This document shows, one piece after another, positions 33,154 to 43,400 of a DNA stretch of 64,000 nt. The stretch lies in assembly GCF_017874315.1 (NCBI RefSeq), contig NZ_JAGGLG010000022.1, positions 1 through 64,000 of the forward strand, read 5' to 3'. The stretch comes from Symbiobacterium terraclitae. Lineage in GTDB: Bacteria > Bacillota > Sulfobacillia > Symbiobacteriales > Symbiobacteriaceae. Position 1 is the first letter of the stretch, and each line of letters opens with the position of its first letter. The notes under the pieces are model-generated. The model searched no databases, had not been told where the DNA came from, and saw nothing but the letters and a program-made list of their open reading frames with translations. A program made the position numbers and the translations under genes.

Positions 33154-33176
33154 AGGCCGGGCGCTGCGCCCGGCCT
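33154..33176 (-). promoter_or_regulatory. GC hairpin in the luxE-like leader
   Basis: Eleven-pair inverted repeat AGGCCGGGCGC/GCGCCCGGCCT with almost no loop, followed on the minus strand by CCCTGTTT. It could be an attenuator for the acyl-reduction operon or a terminator-like relic. The rest of the 307-base gap to 33413 shows only a direct echo of CACACC/GGTGTG around 33187-33222 and no gene. Confidence 0.45.
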
Positions 33177-33413
33177 CAGAACTACGCACACCAGGGTGAA
33201 CGCAGTTTTGGTGACGCGGGTGTGTCTGCTACCGCGGGCATCCGAGACGCCGTGCCCATTATACCTTGTCCCGCCACGGGCTGCCAGTGCGTGCCACCGG
33301 ACCTGGTCTGCCGGTCTGCGACACGGGCAGCCGGCACACGGGTGGCCATGCGAGAGGAACCCGTGTTATCCTGCCGAATTCTGACGATGAGACCATCCGA
33401 GGAGGGGTACGCC

Positions 33414-34253
<840 letters not shown>

Positions 34254-34406
34254 TGCCCCTGACCAGGCCGGAGACGAAAACCCCCGCCGGGGCACATGGC
34301 GGCGGTGCCCGTGCCGAGTCGCACGCCGCCCGGTCGTACCGTTCTTCACACAACGGAAACCCATCACGACGATACCCCCGTCCAACGACTGGAAGGGGGT
34401 ATCACC

Positions 34407-36599
34407 ATGATCCGGAAGCAGAACCGTCTCCTGGCTGCCCTGCTGGCCGCCGCACTGCTGGCCCTGCCCACCGGGGCCTGGGCGGCCGACGGGACGGTAC
34501 CCGAGGACCCGGCCCTGCCCGCTGCGCAGCCCCAGCTGGCCGAGGTGAAGGTGAGCCGGGAGCAGGCCGTCGCCATCGCCCACCGGACCTTCGCCATCCC
34601 TGCCGAGCTGGGTGAGCCCAACGCCGGGATCAGCCAGGACGCGGACAGAGCCGTGTGGTCGCTCCGCTGGCAGAGCGACGAGAAGAAACCCGACCAGATC
34701 TACATCAATGTCTACATCGACGCCGTAAACGGCCGGGTGGTCGGGTACAGCACCTGGTCGACCGGCCCTGAGTCCCAGGCCCTCAGCTACACCCGGGACG
34801 AGGCCCTGGCCATCGCCCGGGACTGGTTCCAGAAGCTGGTGCCGGAGGAGCTGCGGCCCGCCCTGCGCTTCGTCGACACGGGGATGGCTGCCCGGTACTA
34901 CGGCGGCGCCACGTACCAGTTCCACTGGGAGCGGGTGGAGCAGGGCTACCCGGTGATGGACGAGGGCGTCTCCATCGCCGTCGACGCCCGCAACGGCAGC
35001 CTGACCGACTACAGCCTGACCTGGAGCGAGGGCCGCTCCTTCGCCGCGCCCGGGTCGGTCCTCTCCCGGGAGAAGGCCGAGGCCGCACTGCGGCCGCACT
35101 TGGGCATGACCCTCCAGTACCGCTACTACACCAAGCGAGGTACCGATGAGGGCGAGTGGCGCCTGGTCTACGCGCCGCGCACCGGCCTGCCCTACGTCGA
35201 CCAGGAGGGCCGGCTGCTGGACTACAACGGTCGCGTCGCTCAGCCCAACCCCGAGCCCAGGCTGCTGGATTCGCCCCAGAAGCCCTACCGGACGCCCACC
35301 AGCCCGCTGGACCGGGAGGCGGCCCTGGCCATCGCCGCAGCGGCGACCGGCATCACCGCGCCCCCGGCCTCCAGCTCCTACGACGAGACCGGGACGGACG
35401 TCAAGCGGCACGAATGGTCCTTCTCGTGGCGGACGGACGGCGTCGAGACCTATGCGACCGTCGACGCCCGGGCCGGCGTCCTGACGTCCCTGTACACCTG
35501 GTCCCGCGACGACGAGTCGCTGCGGGAGGGTGAGGAGCCGCCGGTCAGCCGGGCGGAGGCCGAGGCGAGGGCCATCGCGTTCGTGCAGAACAACCGGCCC
35601 GACCTCGCCGGCCGTATCCTCTACCTGCCGCAGCCCGAACGGGGTGACATGTACCGGAAGCCCGTCAGCTACGACTTCCACTTCGTGCAGCTGCAGAACG
35701 GGCTGCCGGTGGACGGCCGGGATCTGTCGGTGGAGATCGACGCCCGCACCGGCGCCGTGCGCTGGTACTCCGCCTACACCGAGGTTCCGGGGAAGGATGA
35801 CTTCCCCGCCGCCGAAGGCGCGATCCGCGCGGACAAGGCCCTGGATGCCTACCTGGAGGCTAAGGGGATCCGCCTGGCCTGGGTGACCCTCTGGGATCCC
35901 GACAGGGAGGAGCGGCGGCAGCCGCAGCTTCTCTGGGCCTCGGACGACGTGCTCCCGCTCTCCGCCATCGACGCCCGCACCGGCGCTCCGCTGGACTGGG
36001 AGGGGCGCGACCTGATCGCGGCGGCCCGCCGGCCCACCGACATCGCCGGCCACTTCGCCGAGCGGGAGATCGAGCTGCTCTGGAGCCGCGGGGTCCTCGA
36101 GCTGGAGGACGGCAGGTTCCGCCCGGACGAGCTGGCCACCGCCGCGGAGCTGGCCCGCTGGATCGTGCTGGCGAAGGGCATCCAGCCCTATCCGGCCGCC
36201 GACTTCCGGGGCATGGGCGCAGGTTCGGCGCTCGCCCTGCAGCTGGAGGCCTCGAAGGATTCGCCCTACTTCGGCGCCGCCTTCCGGGCCGGCATCATGC
36301 GGCCGGAGGACTTCACCGAGGGGGTTGACCTGAACGGGCCGGTCTCCCGTGAGCTCTTCGCCCTCTGGGCTGTCCGGGCCATGGCGTACACGCGGGTCGC
36401 CGAGATGGAGGCACGCATCGCGCTGCCCTTCGCCGACGCCGAGCAGGTGGGCGCGAAGTACCACAACGCCGTCGCCCTGCTGGCCGGCTTCGGGATCATC
36501 TCCGGCGATGCGGAGAACCGGTATCACCCGCAGGCGGAGATCACACGGGGCGCCGCAGCGCAGATCCTCTATGCGGTGTCGGCAGAGCAGCGGTACTAG
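34407..36599 (+). CDS. Secreted YcdB/YcdC-repeat protein with S-layer-homology domain
   Basis: 730 residues. ATG 34407 follows GGAAGGGGGT; signal peptide NRLLAALLAAALLALPTGAWA. Residues ~45-480 carry repeated PepSY/YcdB-YcdC-like units of the form 'SREQAVAIAHRTF.....LRWQSD......YINVYIDAVNGRVVGYS' and 'REAALAIAAAATG....EWSFSWRTDGVETYATVDARAGVLTSL'. The C-terminal ~180 residues (DIAGHFAEREIELLWSRGVL, FRPDELATAAELARWIV, FADAEQVG, ISGDAENRYHPQAEITRGAAAQIL) are S-layer-homology motifs that bind cell-wall polymers. Predicted wall-anchored surface protein; a terminator follows. Confidence 0.8.
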   Translation: MIRKQNRLLAALLAAALLALPTGAWAADGTVPEDPALPAAQPQLAEVKVSREQAVAIAHRTFAIPAELGEPNAGISQDADRAVWSLRWQSDEKKPDQIYINVYIDAVNGRVVGYSTWSTGPESQALSYTRDEALAIARDWFQKLVPEELRPALRFVDTGMAARYYGGATYQFHWERVEQGYPVMDEGVSIAVDARNGSLTDYSLTWSEGRSFAAPGSVLSREKAEAALRPHLGMTLQYRYYTKRGTDEGEWRLVYAPRTGLPYVDQEGRLLDYNGRVAQPNPEPRLLDSPQKPYRTPTSPLDREAALAIAAAATGITAPPASSSYDETGTDVKRHEWSFSWRTDGVETYATVDARAGVLTSLYTWSRDDESLREGEEPPVSRAEAEARAIAFVQNNRPDLAGRILYLPQPERGDMYRKPVSYDFHFVQLQNGLPVDGRDLSVEIDARTGAVRWYSAYTEVPGKDDFPAAEGAIRADKALDAYLEAKGIRLAWVTLWDPDREERRQPQLLWASDDVLPLSAIDARTGAPLDWEGRDLIAAARRPTDIAGHFAEREIELLWSRGVLELEDGRFRPDELATAAELARWIVLAKGIQPYPAADFRGMGAGSALALQLEASKDSPYFGAAFRAGIMRPEDFTEGVDLNGPVSRELFALWAVRAMAYTRVAEMEARIALPFADAEQVGAKYHNAVALLAGFGIISGDAENRYHPQAEITRGAAAQILYAVSAEQRY

Positions 36600-36605
36600 C
36601 AACGG

Positions 36606-36636
36606 GGGGTTGGTCGCAGGACCAACCCCTTCTGTA
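36606..36636 (+). terminator. Rho-independent terminator
   Basis: Perfect ten-base stem GGGGTTGGTC/GACCAACCCC with a GCAG loop and TTCTG tail, directly after the SLH-protein stop. Confidence 0.85.
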
Positions 36637-36835
36637 CTCGCTCGGCCGGGTCCGGCAAAGCGCCCCGCGGTGGTTGCGGGGTAGCTTATTGGACAGCGGC
36701 GGATTGGACGTGGCGGCCCGGCGGCCGCGCGGGTCAGACGGCGCCGCGCCTGCAGAATTGCGACGCGGTACCCGTTGACCCTCACGTCGCGGCAGGGTGT
36801 AGACTAGGTCCAGCCGAGTGAAAGGAGTACAGACG

Positions 36836-37702
36836 ATGCACATTACGGTCCATCCCATGATCGCCGCCCAGCGTGCGGTGCTCGACCTGCCGCAGGCCGA
36901 GCGCCGGGAGGCCATCCTCCGTCTGCTGGAGCCCTTCGAGCCCATGGTCCGGATCATGTTGCCCCCCGGCGTCGACCCCATCCACATGTTCGGCCTCATG
37001 CGCCCGGACGGGCCCGAGCAGGCCTACCGGCAGGCGCTGGACCGCCTCGAGGCCGCGGGCGCGGAGGAGGTCTGCCGGTTGGCCCTGGAGCGGGCGGCGG
37101 CGGCCATCGCCGCAACGGGCTATCAGATCCCCATCGACACGCTGCACTTCGGCCTCTTCCTCTGGGACGCCGACCCGGCCAAGGCGGCCCTGAACCAGGG
37201 TTACACAGGCTTCGGGGGCATTCCCGGCTACGTGATGGTCAACATCTGGCCCGATGACCGGAACCTGCCCCGGCTCGGCGCCTGCGTCGCCCACGAGTTC
37301 AACCACCAGGTGCGCCTCTTGGTGGAGCCCTGGCGCATGGACATCTCGGTGGCCGAGTACATCGTGATGGAGGGCCTGGCCGAGTCATTCGCGGCCGAGC
37401 TCTACGGACCCGACGCCATCGGCCCGTGGGTGACGGAGGTCCGGGGCGGCAACCTGGAGACCGGCCGGCAGCTGATCGCCCGGGCCCTGGATGTCCGGGG
37501 GTTCGGCGAGGTGAGCAGCTACATCTTCGGCGACGAGGTGGCGGCTGCGTTCGGCGGCAAGCCCAAGGGCGTGCCCACCCACGCCGGGTACGCCGTCGGC
37601 TACCACCTGGTGCAGGCCTACCTGCGCCGGACCGGCAAATCGGCGGCGGAGGCGACGCTGGTGCCCTCGGCCGAGATCGTGCGGGTCGCCGAGTACTTCT
37701 GA
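36836..37702 (+). CDS. YjaZ/DUF2268-like predicted zinc metalloprotease
   Basis: 288 residues. ATG 36836 is preceded by AAGGAG with nine-base spacing. The zinc-protease-like motif is HEFNH in GACVAHEFNHQVRLL, with a downstream EGLAESFAAELYG that could supply the third ligand, the arrangement of DUF2268 proteins such as YjaZ. The upstream IDTLHFGLFLWDAD and GFGGIPGYVMVNIWPDD strands also fit the family. No export signal. Monocistronic, ended by a strong terminator. Confidence 0.72.
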   Translation: MHITVHPMIAAQRAVLDLPQAERREAILRLLEPFEPMVRIMLPPGVDPIHMFGLMRPDGPEQAYRQALDRLEAAGAEEVCRLALERAAAAIAATGYQIPIDTLHFGLFLWDADPAKAALNQGYTGFGGIPGYVMVNIWPDDRNLPRLGACVAHEFNHQVRLLVEPWRMDISVAEYIVMEGLAESFAAELYGPDAIGPWVTEVRGGNLETGRQLIARALDVRGFGEVSSYIFGDEVAAAFGGKPKGVPTHAGYAVGYHLVQAYLRRTGKSAAEATLVPSAEIVRVAEYF

Positions 37703-37710
37703 ATAGACGT

Positions 37711-37751
37711 CCGCCCCGGTGACCGCTCGCTGTCACCGGGGCGGTTGCTCT
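37711..37751 (+). terminator. Rho-independent terminator
   Basis: Perfect 13-bp stem CCGCCCCGGTGAC/GTCACCGGGGCGG with an eight-base loop, then TTGCTCT. Confidence 0.88.
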
Positions 37752-37771
37752 GTGCGGATGGGCTTGGCGGG

Positions 37772-38715
37772 GCGCAACTGTGCTGAGGAATACCTCCCGA
37801 GGTAGCGGACGCCTGGCGACTCAGTCGAGACTGTCAGGAAAAAGCACACTCCCGCCGCGCCGGCGACTTGTTCCTGACACTCACCGTATCGATCGACGAA
37901 CCACATCGCCGACCTCCGACTATTTCGCCCCGCCCGGGCGCATGCCAGCGCCGGGCGGGGCGCAACTGTGCTGAGGAATACCTCCCGGGGTAGTTGATGC
38001 CTGCCGACTCAGTCGGGACTGTCAGGAAACAGCACCCCACGCCCCGCCTGCGGCTTTTTCCTGACACTCGCCCTCCCGCGCCCCGGATCGGTCCCCAACC
38101 ACATCGCCCACTCGCAGCCTCGCGCCCCGGCTCGGTCGCCCAACCACATCGCCGACCGCCGCCTGTACCCGCCCCGCCCGGGCGCATGCCAGCGCCGGGC
38201 GGGGCGCAACTGTGCTGAGGAATACCTCCCGGGGTAGCGGGCGCCTGCCGACTCAGTCGGACTGTCAAGAAAAAGCACCCCACGCCCCGCCTGCGGCTTT
38301 TTCCTGACACTCGCAGCTTTGCGCCTCCGTATCGGTCGACGAACCACATCGCCGACCTCCGAGTGCACCGCCCCGCCCGGGCGCATTCCGGCGCCGAGCC
38401 GGGCGCAACTGTGCTGGGGAATCCTCCCGGGGTGGTGGGCGCCTGTCGACTCAGTCGGGACTGTCAAGAAAAAGCACACCCCGGCTGCGCCTGAGTCTTT
38501 TCCTGACACTCGCAGCCTCGCGCCCCGGCTCGGTCGCCCAACCACATCGCCGACCGCCGCCTGTACCCGCCCCGCCTGGGCGCATTCCGACGCCCGCCGG
38601 GGCGCAACTGTGCTGGGAAATACCTCCCGGTGTAGCGGTAGCCTGCCGAGCCGGTCGGGACTGTCACGAAACAGCACACTCCCGCCGCGCCTGCGACTTT
38701 TCCTTGACACTTACC
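37772..38715. repeat. Array of five ~200-bp hairpin-bearing repeats
   Basis: Five imperfect units begin at GCGCAACTGTGCT: 37772, 37960, 38204, 38403 and 38602 (spacings 188, 244, 199, 199). Copy 2 carries an internal duplication of ~45 bases; copy 5 is cut short. Each unit contains CTCAGTCG-like then an inverted repeat with arms near GTCAGGAAAAAGC and GCTTTTTCCTGAC around a ~18-base GC loop. Copies 1 and 2 also end with a second near-perfect hairpin (CGCCCCGCCCGG...CCGGGCGGGGCG); in copy 3 it is degraded. ACCACATCGCC recurs in copies 1-4. No ORF is conserved across copies. This accounts for almost all of the 1.1 kb without genes between 37703 and 38825. Confidence 0.9.
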
Positions 38716-38825
38716 CTCCTATGCCTGGGCCCCCACTGGCAATGTCGACACTGCCACAGGAAAAATCTGATATCCCTAGCAGGAGATGCCTTCCCCTTGC
38801 CGAACATATATTCTGGTGATGCCTC

Positions 38826-39848
38826 ATGGAAATCCAGATCCGGCCGGGACAGGTCAAAGTTCCCAGGACAATTATCCTTAACCCCGGCCTCACCCCCACC
38901 GCCAAGGTGACGTGGGCGGGATACCAGTTGCGGCCCCGCGGAGTCCGGGAACTGGCAGAGCTATCGGGGCTTTCCCGGACAGGTGCGCAGAGCGGTCTGG
39001 CCGTGCTGCGGAGGCTCAATCTCTGTCGGACTCTGCCGGTGCCTCAGCGACCGGGTAGCTGGGCAGCCATCCCCGTGGACCTGCTCAGGAGTCACCTCCC
39101 CGCACAGGCGAAGGTCATGTACGCGACCGTCCAACTACTGCCCGGTTTCCAGGAGTCCACGGTGGCAGTCACCTACGATCAGCTCTGCACTGTCACGGGT
39201 TGCTGCCTCAATACGGTCAAGCGCGCGCTGGACGTGTTGCGCTCGCACGGCTGGATCGGGATAACGCGTCCCGGACGGTACGGCTCCTTCTTCATCACCG
39301 TGATCAATCCCCACGCGGAGTCACAGGCGAGAGCCGTTGCTCAGGTAACCCGTCGACTGGACAGGGCCAAGTACCGGGGAGAGGCCTTGATGCGAGAACT
39401 GCTCACGATTGCGGTGGATCGCGACGATTACGAGGACGACGCCTCGCCGGGTTTCCTCATAAACCCCTATACCATGGAACGAATGCGGATCGACCGAATC
39501 TACTGGCCGGACGCGGGGTTTGAGTTCAACGGTCCCCAGCACTACGTCCCCACGGAGCTTTTCCCCAGTTTGGAGCAGGTGCGGTACCAGCGGGCCAGGG
39601 ATCTGATGAAGCAGGCCATCTGCCAGCAACGGGGAATCCAGCTGGTCCTGGTTCACAGCGAGGACCTTTCGCTGAGCGGCATCCTGAGGCTGATACCGGA
39701 CCGCCTCCCCCGCCGTTGCCTGGATGGCCAGGAGATGCTGGTCGCCTACGTGGAATCGCTCTGCCGTTCCTACCGGCAGCGCGCTCCTCTGCCCCTGCCC
39801 AGGCCAAACCAAGCCCCCCTGGGAGCTGCACCCCGGGGGACCAACTAG
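38826..39848 (+). CDS. Winged-helix protein with PD-(D/E)XK nuclease-like C-terminus
   Basis: 340 residues. Two helix-turn-helix/winged-helix regions: RELAELSGLSRTGAQSGLAV (41-60) and YDQLCTVTGCCLNTVKRALD (117-136), each followed by a basic wing. The C-terminal half resembles a restriction-endonuclease (DUF559/Vsr-like) fold: MRIDRIYWPDAGFEFNG with Asp223 and Glu233, Gln238-His239, the R-A-R-D-L-M-K helix (Asp259, Lys262) and VLVHSEDLS. This is the 'R.D......EF.G..QH.....RD..K...C...GI.L..V' pattern. The ATG has no strong ribosome-binding site. It lies ~110 bases beyond the hairpin-repeat array, whose hairpins might be its binding or cleavage sites (inference). No obvious transposase features. 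Confidence 0.6.
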   Translation: MEIQIRPGQVKVPRTIILNPGLTPTAKVTWAGYQLRPRGVRELAELSGLSRTGAQSGLAVLRRLNLCRTLPVPQRPGSWAAIPVDLLRSHLPAQAKVMYATVQLLPGFQESTVAVTYDQLCTVTGCCLNTVKRALDVLRSHGWIGITRPGRYGSFFITVINPHAESQARAVAQVTRRLDRAKYRGEALMRELLTIAVDRDDYEDDASPGFLINPYTMERMRIDRIYWPDAGFEFNGPQHYVPTELFPSLEQVRYQRARDLMKQAICQQRGIQLVLVHSEDLSLSGILRLIPDRLPRRCLDGQEMLVAYVESLCRSYRQRAPLPLPRPNQAPLGAAPRGTN

Positions 39849-40088
39849 ACCACCGACCTCCCAATCGTGCCATCGGTCGGGCTCCTGGGGCAGTGGGACG
39901 CGGCCTGGGCGGCGTTCGGAGACGTTTCTTAGGCAGTTCTAAGGTTCCTGTAAGCCTATTTTCATCTTCCTTTGCCACCATTTCTGTCGGGATTTCCAAC
40001 ACTGCCGGCATCGTCGCGCGGGAGCGCCCGATCGCCCGCCCGACGCTCCCCGCAGCGATGCCCCACATCGTTGTGAGGTGAGGACTCG

Positions 40089-41246
40089 ATGTCGTTCCGC
40101 ATTCCACGCTGGGGGATCATGCTGGCCACGGCCGCATTGGTCCTCCTTTACGTTGCCCCGCCCGCCGCAGCAGCTGCCCTGACGCTCTCGACCCGCTATC
40201 CCGGCATCGTCGTCAAGCCGGGCGAGCAGCTCACCCTGACCCTCAACCTGTCCGGCGGCGCGGGCGTGGCCGACCTGGCGGTGGTCGAGCTGCCCGAGGG
40301 CTGGGAGCAGCCCACCTTCCGGGGCTCGGGCTACCCCGTGAACCAGGTCTACGTCGCCCCGGACAGCAGCGAGACCGTGACGCTGAACCTGCCGGTGCCC
40401 GAGCGGGCAGCGGAGGGCACATACCGGGTGGTCCTGGCTGCGTCCAGCGGCGGCGAGGTCGCACGGCTGCCGCTGTCCATCACCGTCGCGGCCACCGCGA
40501 CCGGGCGGGCCAGCATGAAGACCGACTTCCCGTCCATCCAGGCCCAGGCCGGCACGACCTACACCTTCACGGTGAATCTCCGCAACGAGGGCGATATGGA
40601 CGAGATGTTCGCCCTCACGGCCACGCCGCCCCAGGGGTGGGAGGTCACATTCAACGTGTCCGGCAAGCAGGTGGGCACCATCCCGGTGGAGGCCAACAGC
40701 AGCCAGTCCATCTCCGTGTCGGTGAAGGTCCCGGAGGAGCTGGAAGCCGGCACCTACACCGTGCCCGTCTACGCCCGGTCGGGCTCGGCTGAGGCCAGCC
40801 TCGACCTCGAACTGGAGGTGCTGGGCAAGTACGGCCTGCAGGTGACCACCCCCGACGGACGGCTCTCCTTCGATGCGGTGGCCGGGCGCAAGAACGGCGT
40901 CACCCTCGAGGTCAAGAACACCGGCACCTCGCCCGTGACCAACATCAACTTCTCCTCCACGCTGCCGCCCAACTGGTCGGCCACCTTCTCGCCGGAGTCC
41001 ATTGACAGCCTGGCGCCCGGCGAGAGCCGGCAGGTGACGGTGGAGGTCACCCCCAACAGCAAGGCGCTGGCGGGCGACTACCTGCTGACCCTGCGCGCCC
41101 GCAGCGGCGACTCCCGGGCTGTGGACAGCGCGGACTTCCGGGTGGCCGTGCAGACGCCCACCCTCTGGGGCCTGGCGGGCATCGGCGTGCTGGCCGCGGT
41201 GGGCGGCGGGCTCTACTGGGTCTTCCGGACCTTCGGCCGGAGGTGA
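40089..41246 (+). CDS. Membrane-anchored NEW3-domain protein
   Basis: 385 residues. N-terminal signal/anchor ([20 protein letters not shown]), three immunoglobulin-like NEW3/alpha-galactosidase-associated repeats with signatures such as [12 protein letters not shown]-like and [46 protein letters not shown] (last repeat), and a C-terminal membrane helix ([21 protein letters not shown]) with a basic end. It is displayed outside the membrane. The GTG start of the ABC ATPase follows six bases after its stop, so it is part of an exporter operon and probably its extracytoplasmic partner. Confidence 0.8.
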   Translation: MSFRIPRWGIMLATAALVLLYVAPPAAAAALTLSTRYPGIVVKPGEQLTLTLNLSGGAGVADLAVVELPEGWEQPTFRGSGYPVNQVYVAPDSSETVTLNLPVPERAAEGTYRVVLAASSGGEVARLPLSITVAATATGRASMKTDFPSIQAQAGTTYTFTVNLRNEGDMDEMFALTATPPQGWEVTFNVSGKQVGTIPVEANSSQSISVSVKVPEELEAGTYTVPVYARSGSAEASLDLELEVLGKYGLQVTTPDGRLSFDAVAGRKNGVTLEVKNTGTSPVTNINFSSTLPPNWSATFSPESIDSLAPGESRQVTVEVTPNSKALAGDYLLTLRARSGDSRAVDSADFRVAVQTPTLWGLAGIGVLAAVGGGLYWVFRTFGRR

Positions 41247-41251
41247 GGCCG

Positions 41252-42262
41252 GTGGCTGAGACCGTGATCCAGACCCGCGGCCTGGTGAAGCGCTACGGCG
41301 ACTTCACCGCCGTGGACGGCCTGGACCTGGAGGTCCGGGCCGGGGAGGTCTTCGGCCTGCTGGGTCCCAACGGGGCCGGCAAGACCACGACGATCCTGAT
41401 GCTGCTGGGGCTGACCGAGCCCACCGAGGGCTCGATCCGGGTGCTGGGCCACGACCCCGTGCGCGAGCCCATCGCCGTCAAGCGCATCACGGGCTACCTG
41501 CCCGACAACGTCGGCTTCTACGACGAGCTGACCGGCCGGCAGAACCTCTTCTACACCGCCGAGCTGAACGGGATCGCCCGGCGCGAGGCCGCGCCGGAGA
41601 TCGACCGGCTGCTCGGGCGGGTGGGGCTGGCCCACGCCGCCGACACCCGGGTGGGGGCCTACTCCCGGGGCATGCGGCAGCGGCTGGGCGTGGCCGACGT
41701 GCTCCTGAAGAAGCCCCGCGTCGTGATCATGGACGAACCGACCCTGGGGCTGGACCCCGAGGGTGCCCGGGCGTTCCTGCAGCTGATCCGGGAGCTGGCC
41801 GACGAGGGCATGACCGTCCTGCTCTCCTCGCACCTGCTCCACCAGGTGCAGGCGGTCTGCGACCGGGTGGCCATCTTCGTGAAGGGGCAGATGATCGCCT
41901 GCGGCCCCGTGGAGGAGCTGGCCGAGCAGGCCCTGTCCGGTGAGCCCCTGCGGCTGGAGGTGGAGTTCTCGCCCTGTCCGCCGGAGCTGCTCGCCGAACT
42001 GGAGCGGCTGGACGGTGTGGAGTCGGTCCGGCGGCTCGAGGAGGGCGAGCACCCAGGCGGCCCTGCGCCAGCCGGAGGGGTCGTGCGGCTGGAGCTCGTC
42101 TGCCGGAAGGAGCTGCGGCCCGAGGTGAGCCGGCTCGCGGCCGCCCACGGCGCAGCGGTGATGCACCTGAGCCAGGTGGGCCGCAGCCTCGACGACATCT
42201 ACCGGCGCTACTTCGCCGAGGGAGGTGAGGGCGATGGCGGTTCTTCCAAGGGTGCAGCCTAG
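41252..42262 (+). CDS. ABC transporter ATP-binding protein
   Basis: 336 residues. Full ABC ATPase set: Walker [11 protein letters not shown] (~37-46), Q-loop region [16 protein letters not shown], signature [11 protein letters not shown], Walker [16 protein letters not shown]-loop [11 protein letters not shown]. The C-terminal ~100 residues ([21 protein letters not shown]...) are the regulatory extension common in ABC-2-type exporters (CcmA/NatA-like). GTG 41252 is preferred to GTG 41243 since GGAGG at 41239 then has normal spacing. Overlaps the permease start by 29 bases. Substrate unknown. Confidence 0.92.
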   Translation: MAETVIQTRGLVKRYGDFTAVDGLDLEVRAGEVFGLLGPNGAGKTTTILMLLGLTEPTEGSIRVLGHDPVREPIAVKRITGYLPDNVGFYDELTGRQNLFYTAELNGIARREAAPEIDRLLGRVGLAHAADTRVGAYSRGMRQRLGVADVLLKKPRVVIMDEPTLGLDPEGARAFLQLIRELADEGMTVLLSSHLLHQVQAVCDRVAIFVKGQMIACGPVEELAEQALSGEPLRLEVEFSPCPPELLAELERLDGVESVRRLEEGEHPGGPAPAGGVVRLELVCRKELRPEVSRLAAAHGAAVMHLSQVGRSLDDIYRRYFAEGGEGDGGSSKGAA

Positions 42263-43223
42263 GGCCTGGCTGGAGCGGCTGCGCTCCCGGGCCGAGGCGG
42301 GCAGTGGCCGGGGGACCGGCGGGAGCGGGCTCGCCGCCGTGGTGCGCAAGGAGTTCGCCGACCACGTCTCCGGCTGGCGCATGCTGATCCTGGTGGCGCT
42401 CCTGGTCGTGACAGGGCTGGGTTCGCTCTACACCGCCGCCCAGACCATCCGGGACGCGGTGGGGCTGACCGCCGCCATCCCCGAGTTCGTCTTCCTGCGG
42501 CTCTTCACGGGCGGCTCGCCCCAGCTCCCGCCGCTGACCGCCTTCGTCACCTTCCTGGCGCCGCTGCTGGGCATCGCCCTCGGGTTCGACGCCGTCTGCG
42601 GGGAGCAGAACCGGCGCACCCTGAGCCGGATCCTGGCGCAGCCCATCCACCGGGACGCCGTGATCAACGGCAAGTTCCTGGCCGGCGTGCTGGCCATCGT
42701 GATCACCTTGACGGCCCTGCTGGCCGGGGTGGGCGCCCTGGGGCTCCTGATGCTGGGCGTCCCGCCCACGGGCGACGAGGCGCTGCGCCTCGTGGCCTAC
42801 GGCGTGCTGACCACGATCTACGTGGCCTTCTGGCTCGCCTTGGCCATCCTCTTCTCCGTGGTCTTCCGCCAGGCGGCCACCTCGGCTCTGGCCTCGATCT
42901 CGGTCTGGCTGTTCTTCAGCGCCTTCTGGGACATGCTCGTGAACCTCGCCGCAGGCGACGACCCGGTGGGCCTGGGGCTCTGGCTCAGCCGCATCTCCCC
43001 CAGCTACCTCTACAGCGAGGCGATTGTCACCCTGCTCAACCCGCTGGTACGGACGCTGGGCCCGGTGACGCTGGAGCAGGTGCTCGGCGCCCTGGAGGGC
43101 GTGCTGCCGGTGGGCCAGTCGCTGGTGCTGGTCTGGCCGCAGACGGTGGGGCTCGTGGCCCTGACCGCGGTCTGCTTCGCCATTTCCTACATCCTCTTCA
43201 TGCGGCGGGAGATCCGTGCGTGA
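42234..43223 (+). CDS. ABC-2-type transporter permease
   Basis: 329 residues with a cytoplasmic N-terminal ~45 residues and about six membrane helices ([79 protein letters not shown] among them). The loop [21 protein letters not shown] followed by [14 protein letters not shown] is the conserved ABC2_membrane segment that contacts the ATPase. GGAGGTGAG precedes ATG 42234. Together with the NEW3 protein and ATPase it forms a three-gene exporter operon, closed by a terminator at 43253. Confidence 0.9.
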   Translation: MAVLPRVQPRAWLERLRSRAEAGSGRGTGGSGLAAVVRKEFADHVSGWRMLILVALLVVTGLGSLYTAAQTIRDAVGLTAAIPEFVFLRLFTGGSPQLPPLTAFVTFLAPLLGIALGFDAVCGEQNRRTLSRILAQPIHRDAVINGKFLAGVLAIVITLTALLAGVGALGLLMLGVPPTGDEALRLVAYGVLTTIYVAFWLALAILFSVVFRQAATSALASISVWLFFSAFWDMLVNLAAGDDPVGLGLWLSRISPSYLYSEAIVTLLNPLVRTLGPVTLEQVLGALEGVLPVGQSLVLVWPQTVGLVALTAVCFAISYILFMRREIRA

Positions 43224-43252
43224 TGGCCGCCGAGTGAGGGGAACGTGCCGGT

Positions 43253-43296
43253 GCGCCCGGGGTTTCCGCTGCTGCGGGAACCCCGGGCGCCCTTTT
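43253..43296 (+). terminator. Rho-independent terminator of the exporter operon
   Basis: Stem of about 14 pairs (GCGCCCGGGGTT.CC / GG.AACCCCGGGCGC) followed by CCTTTTG. Confidence 0.88.
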
Positions 43297-43400
43297 GCCC
43301 CGCCGGCCCAGGCGGGCCAGCCCCATGTGCCCGCCCGCTCTTGATGCACGAAGATTGCATATAGTACAGTAAATGTCCGGGGCAAGGCAGAACGGGGGGG

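Noticed and set aside
37772-38715. CRISPR array
   Set aside because: Units are ~190-245 bases, imperfect throughout, with no constant 25-40 base repeat separated by unique spacers and no cas genes nearby.
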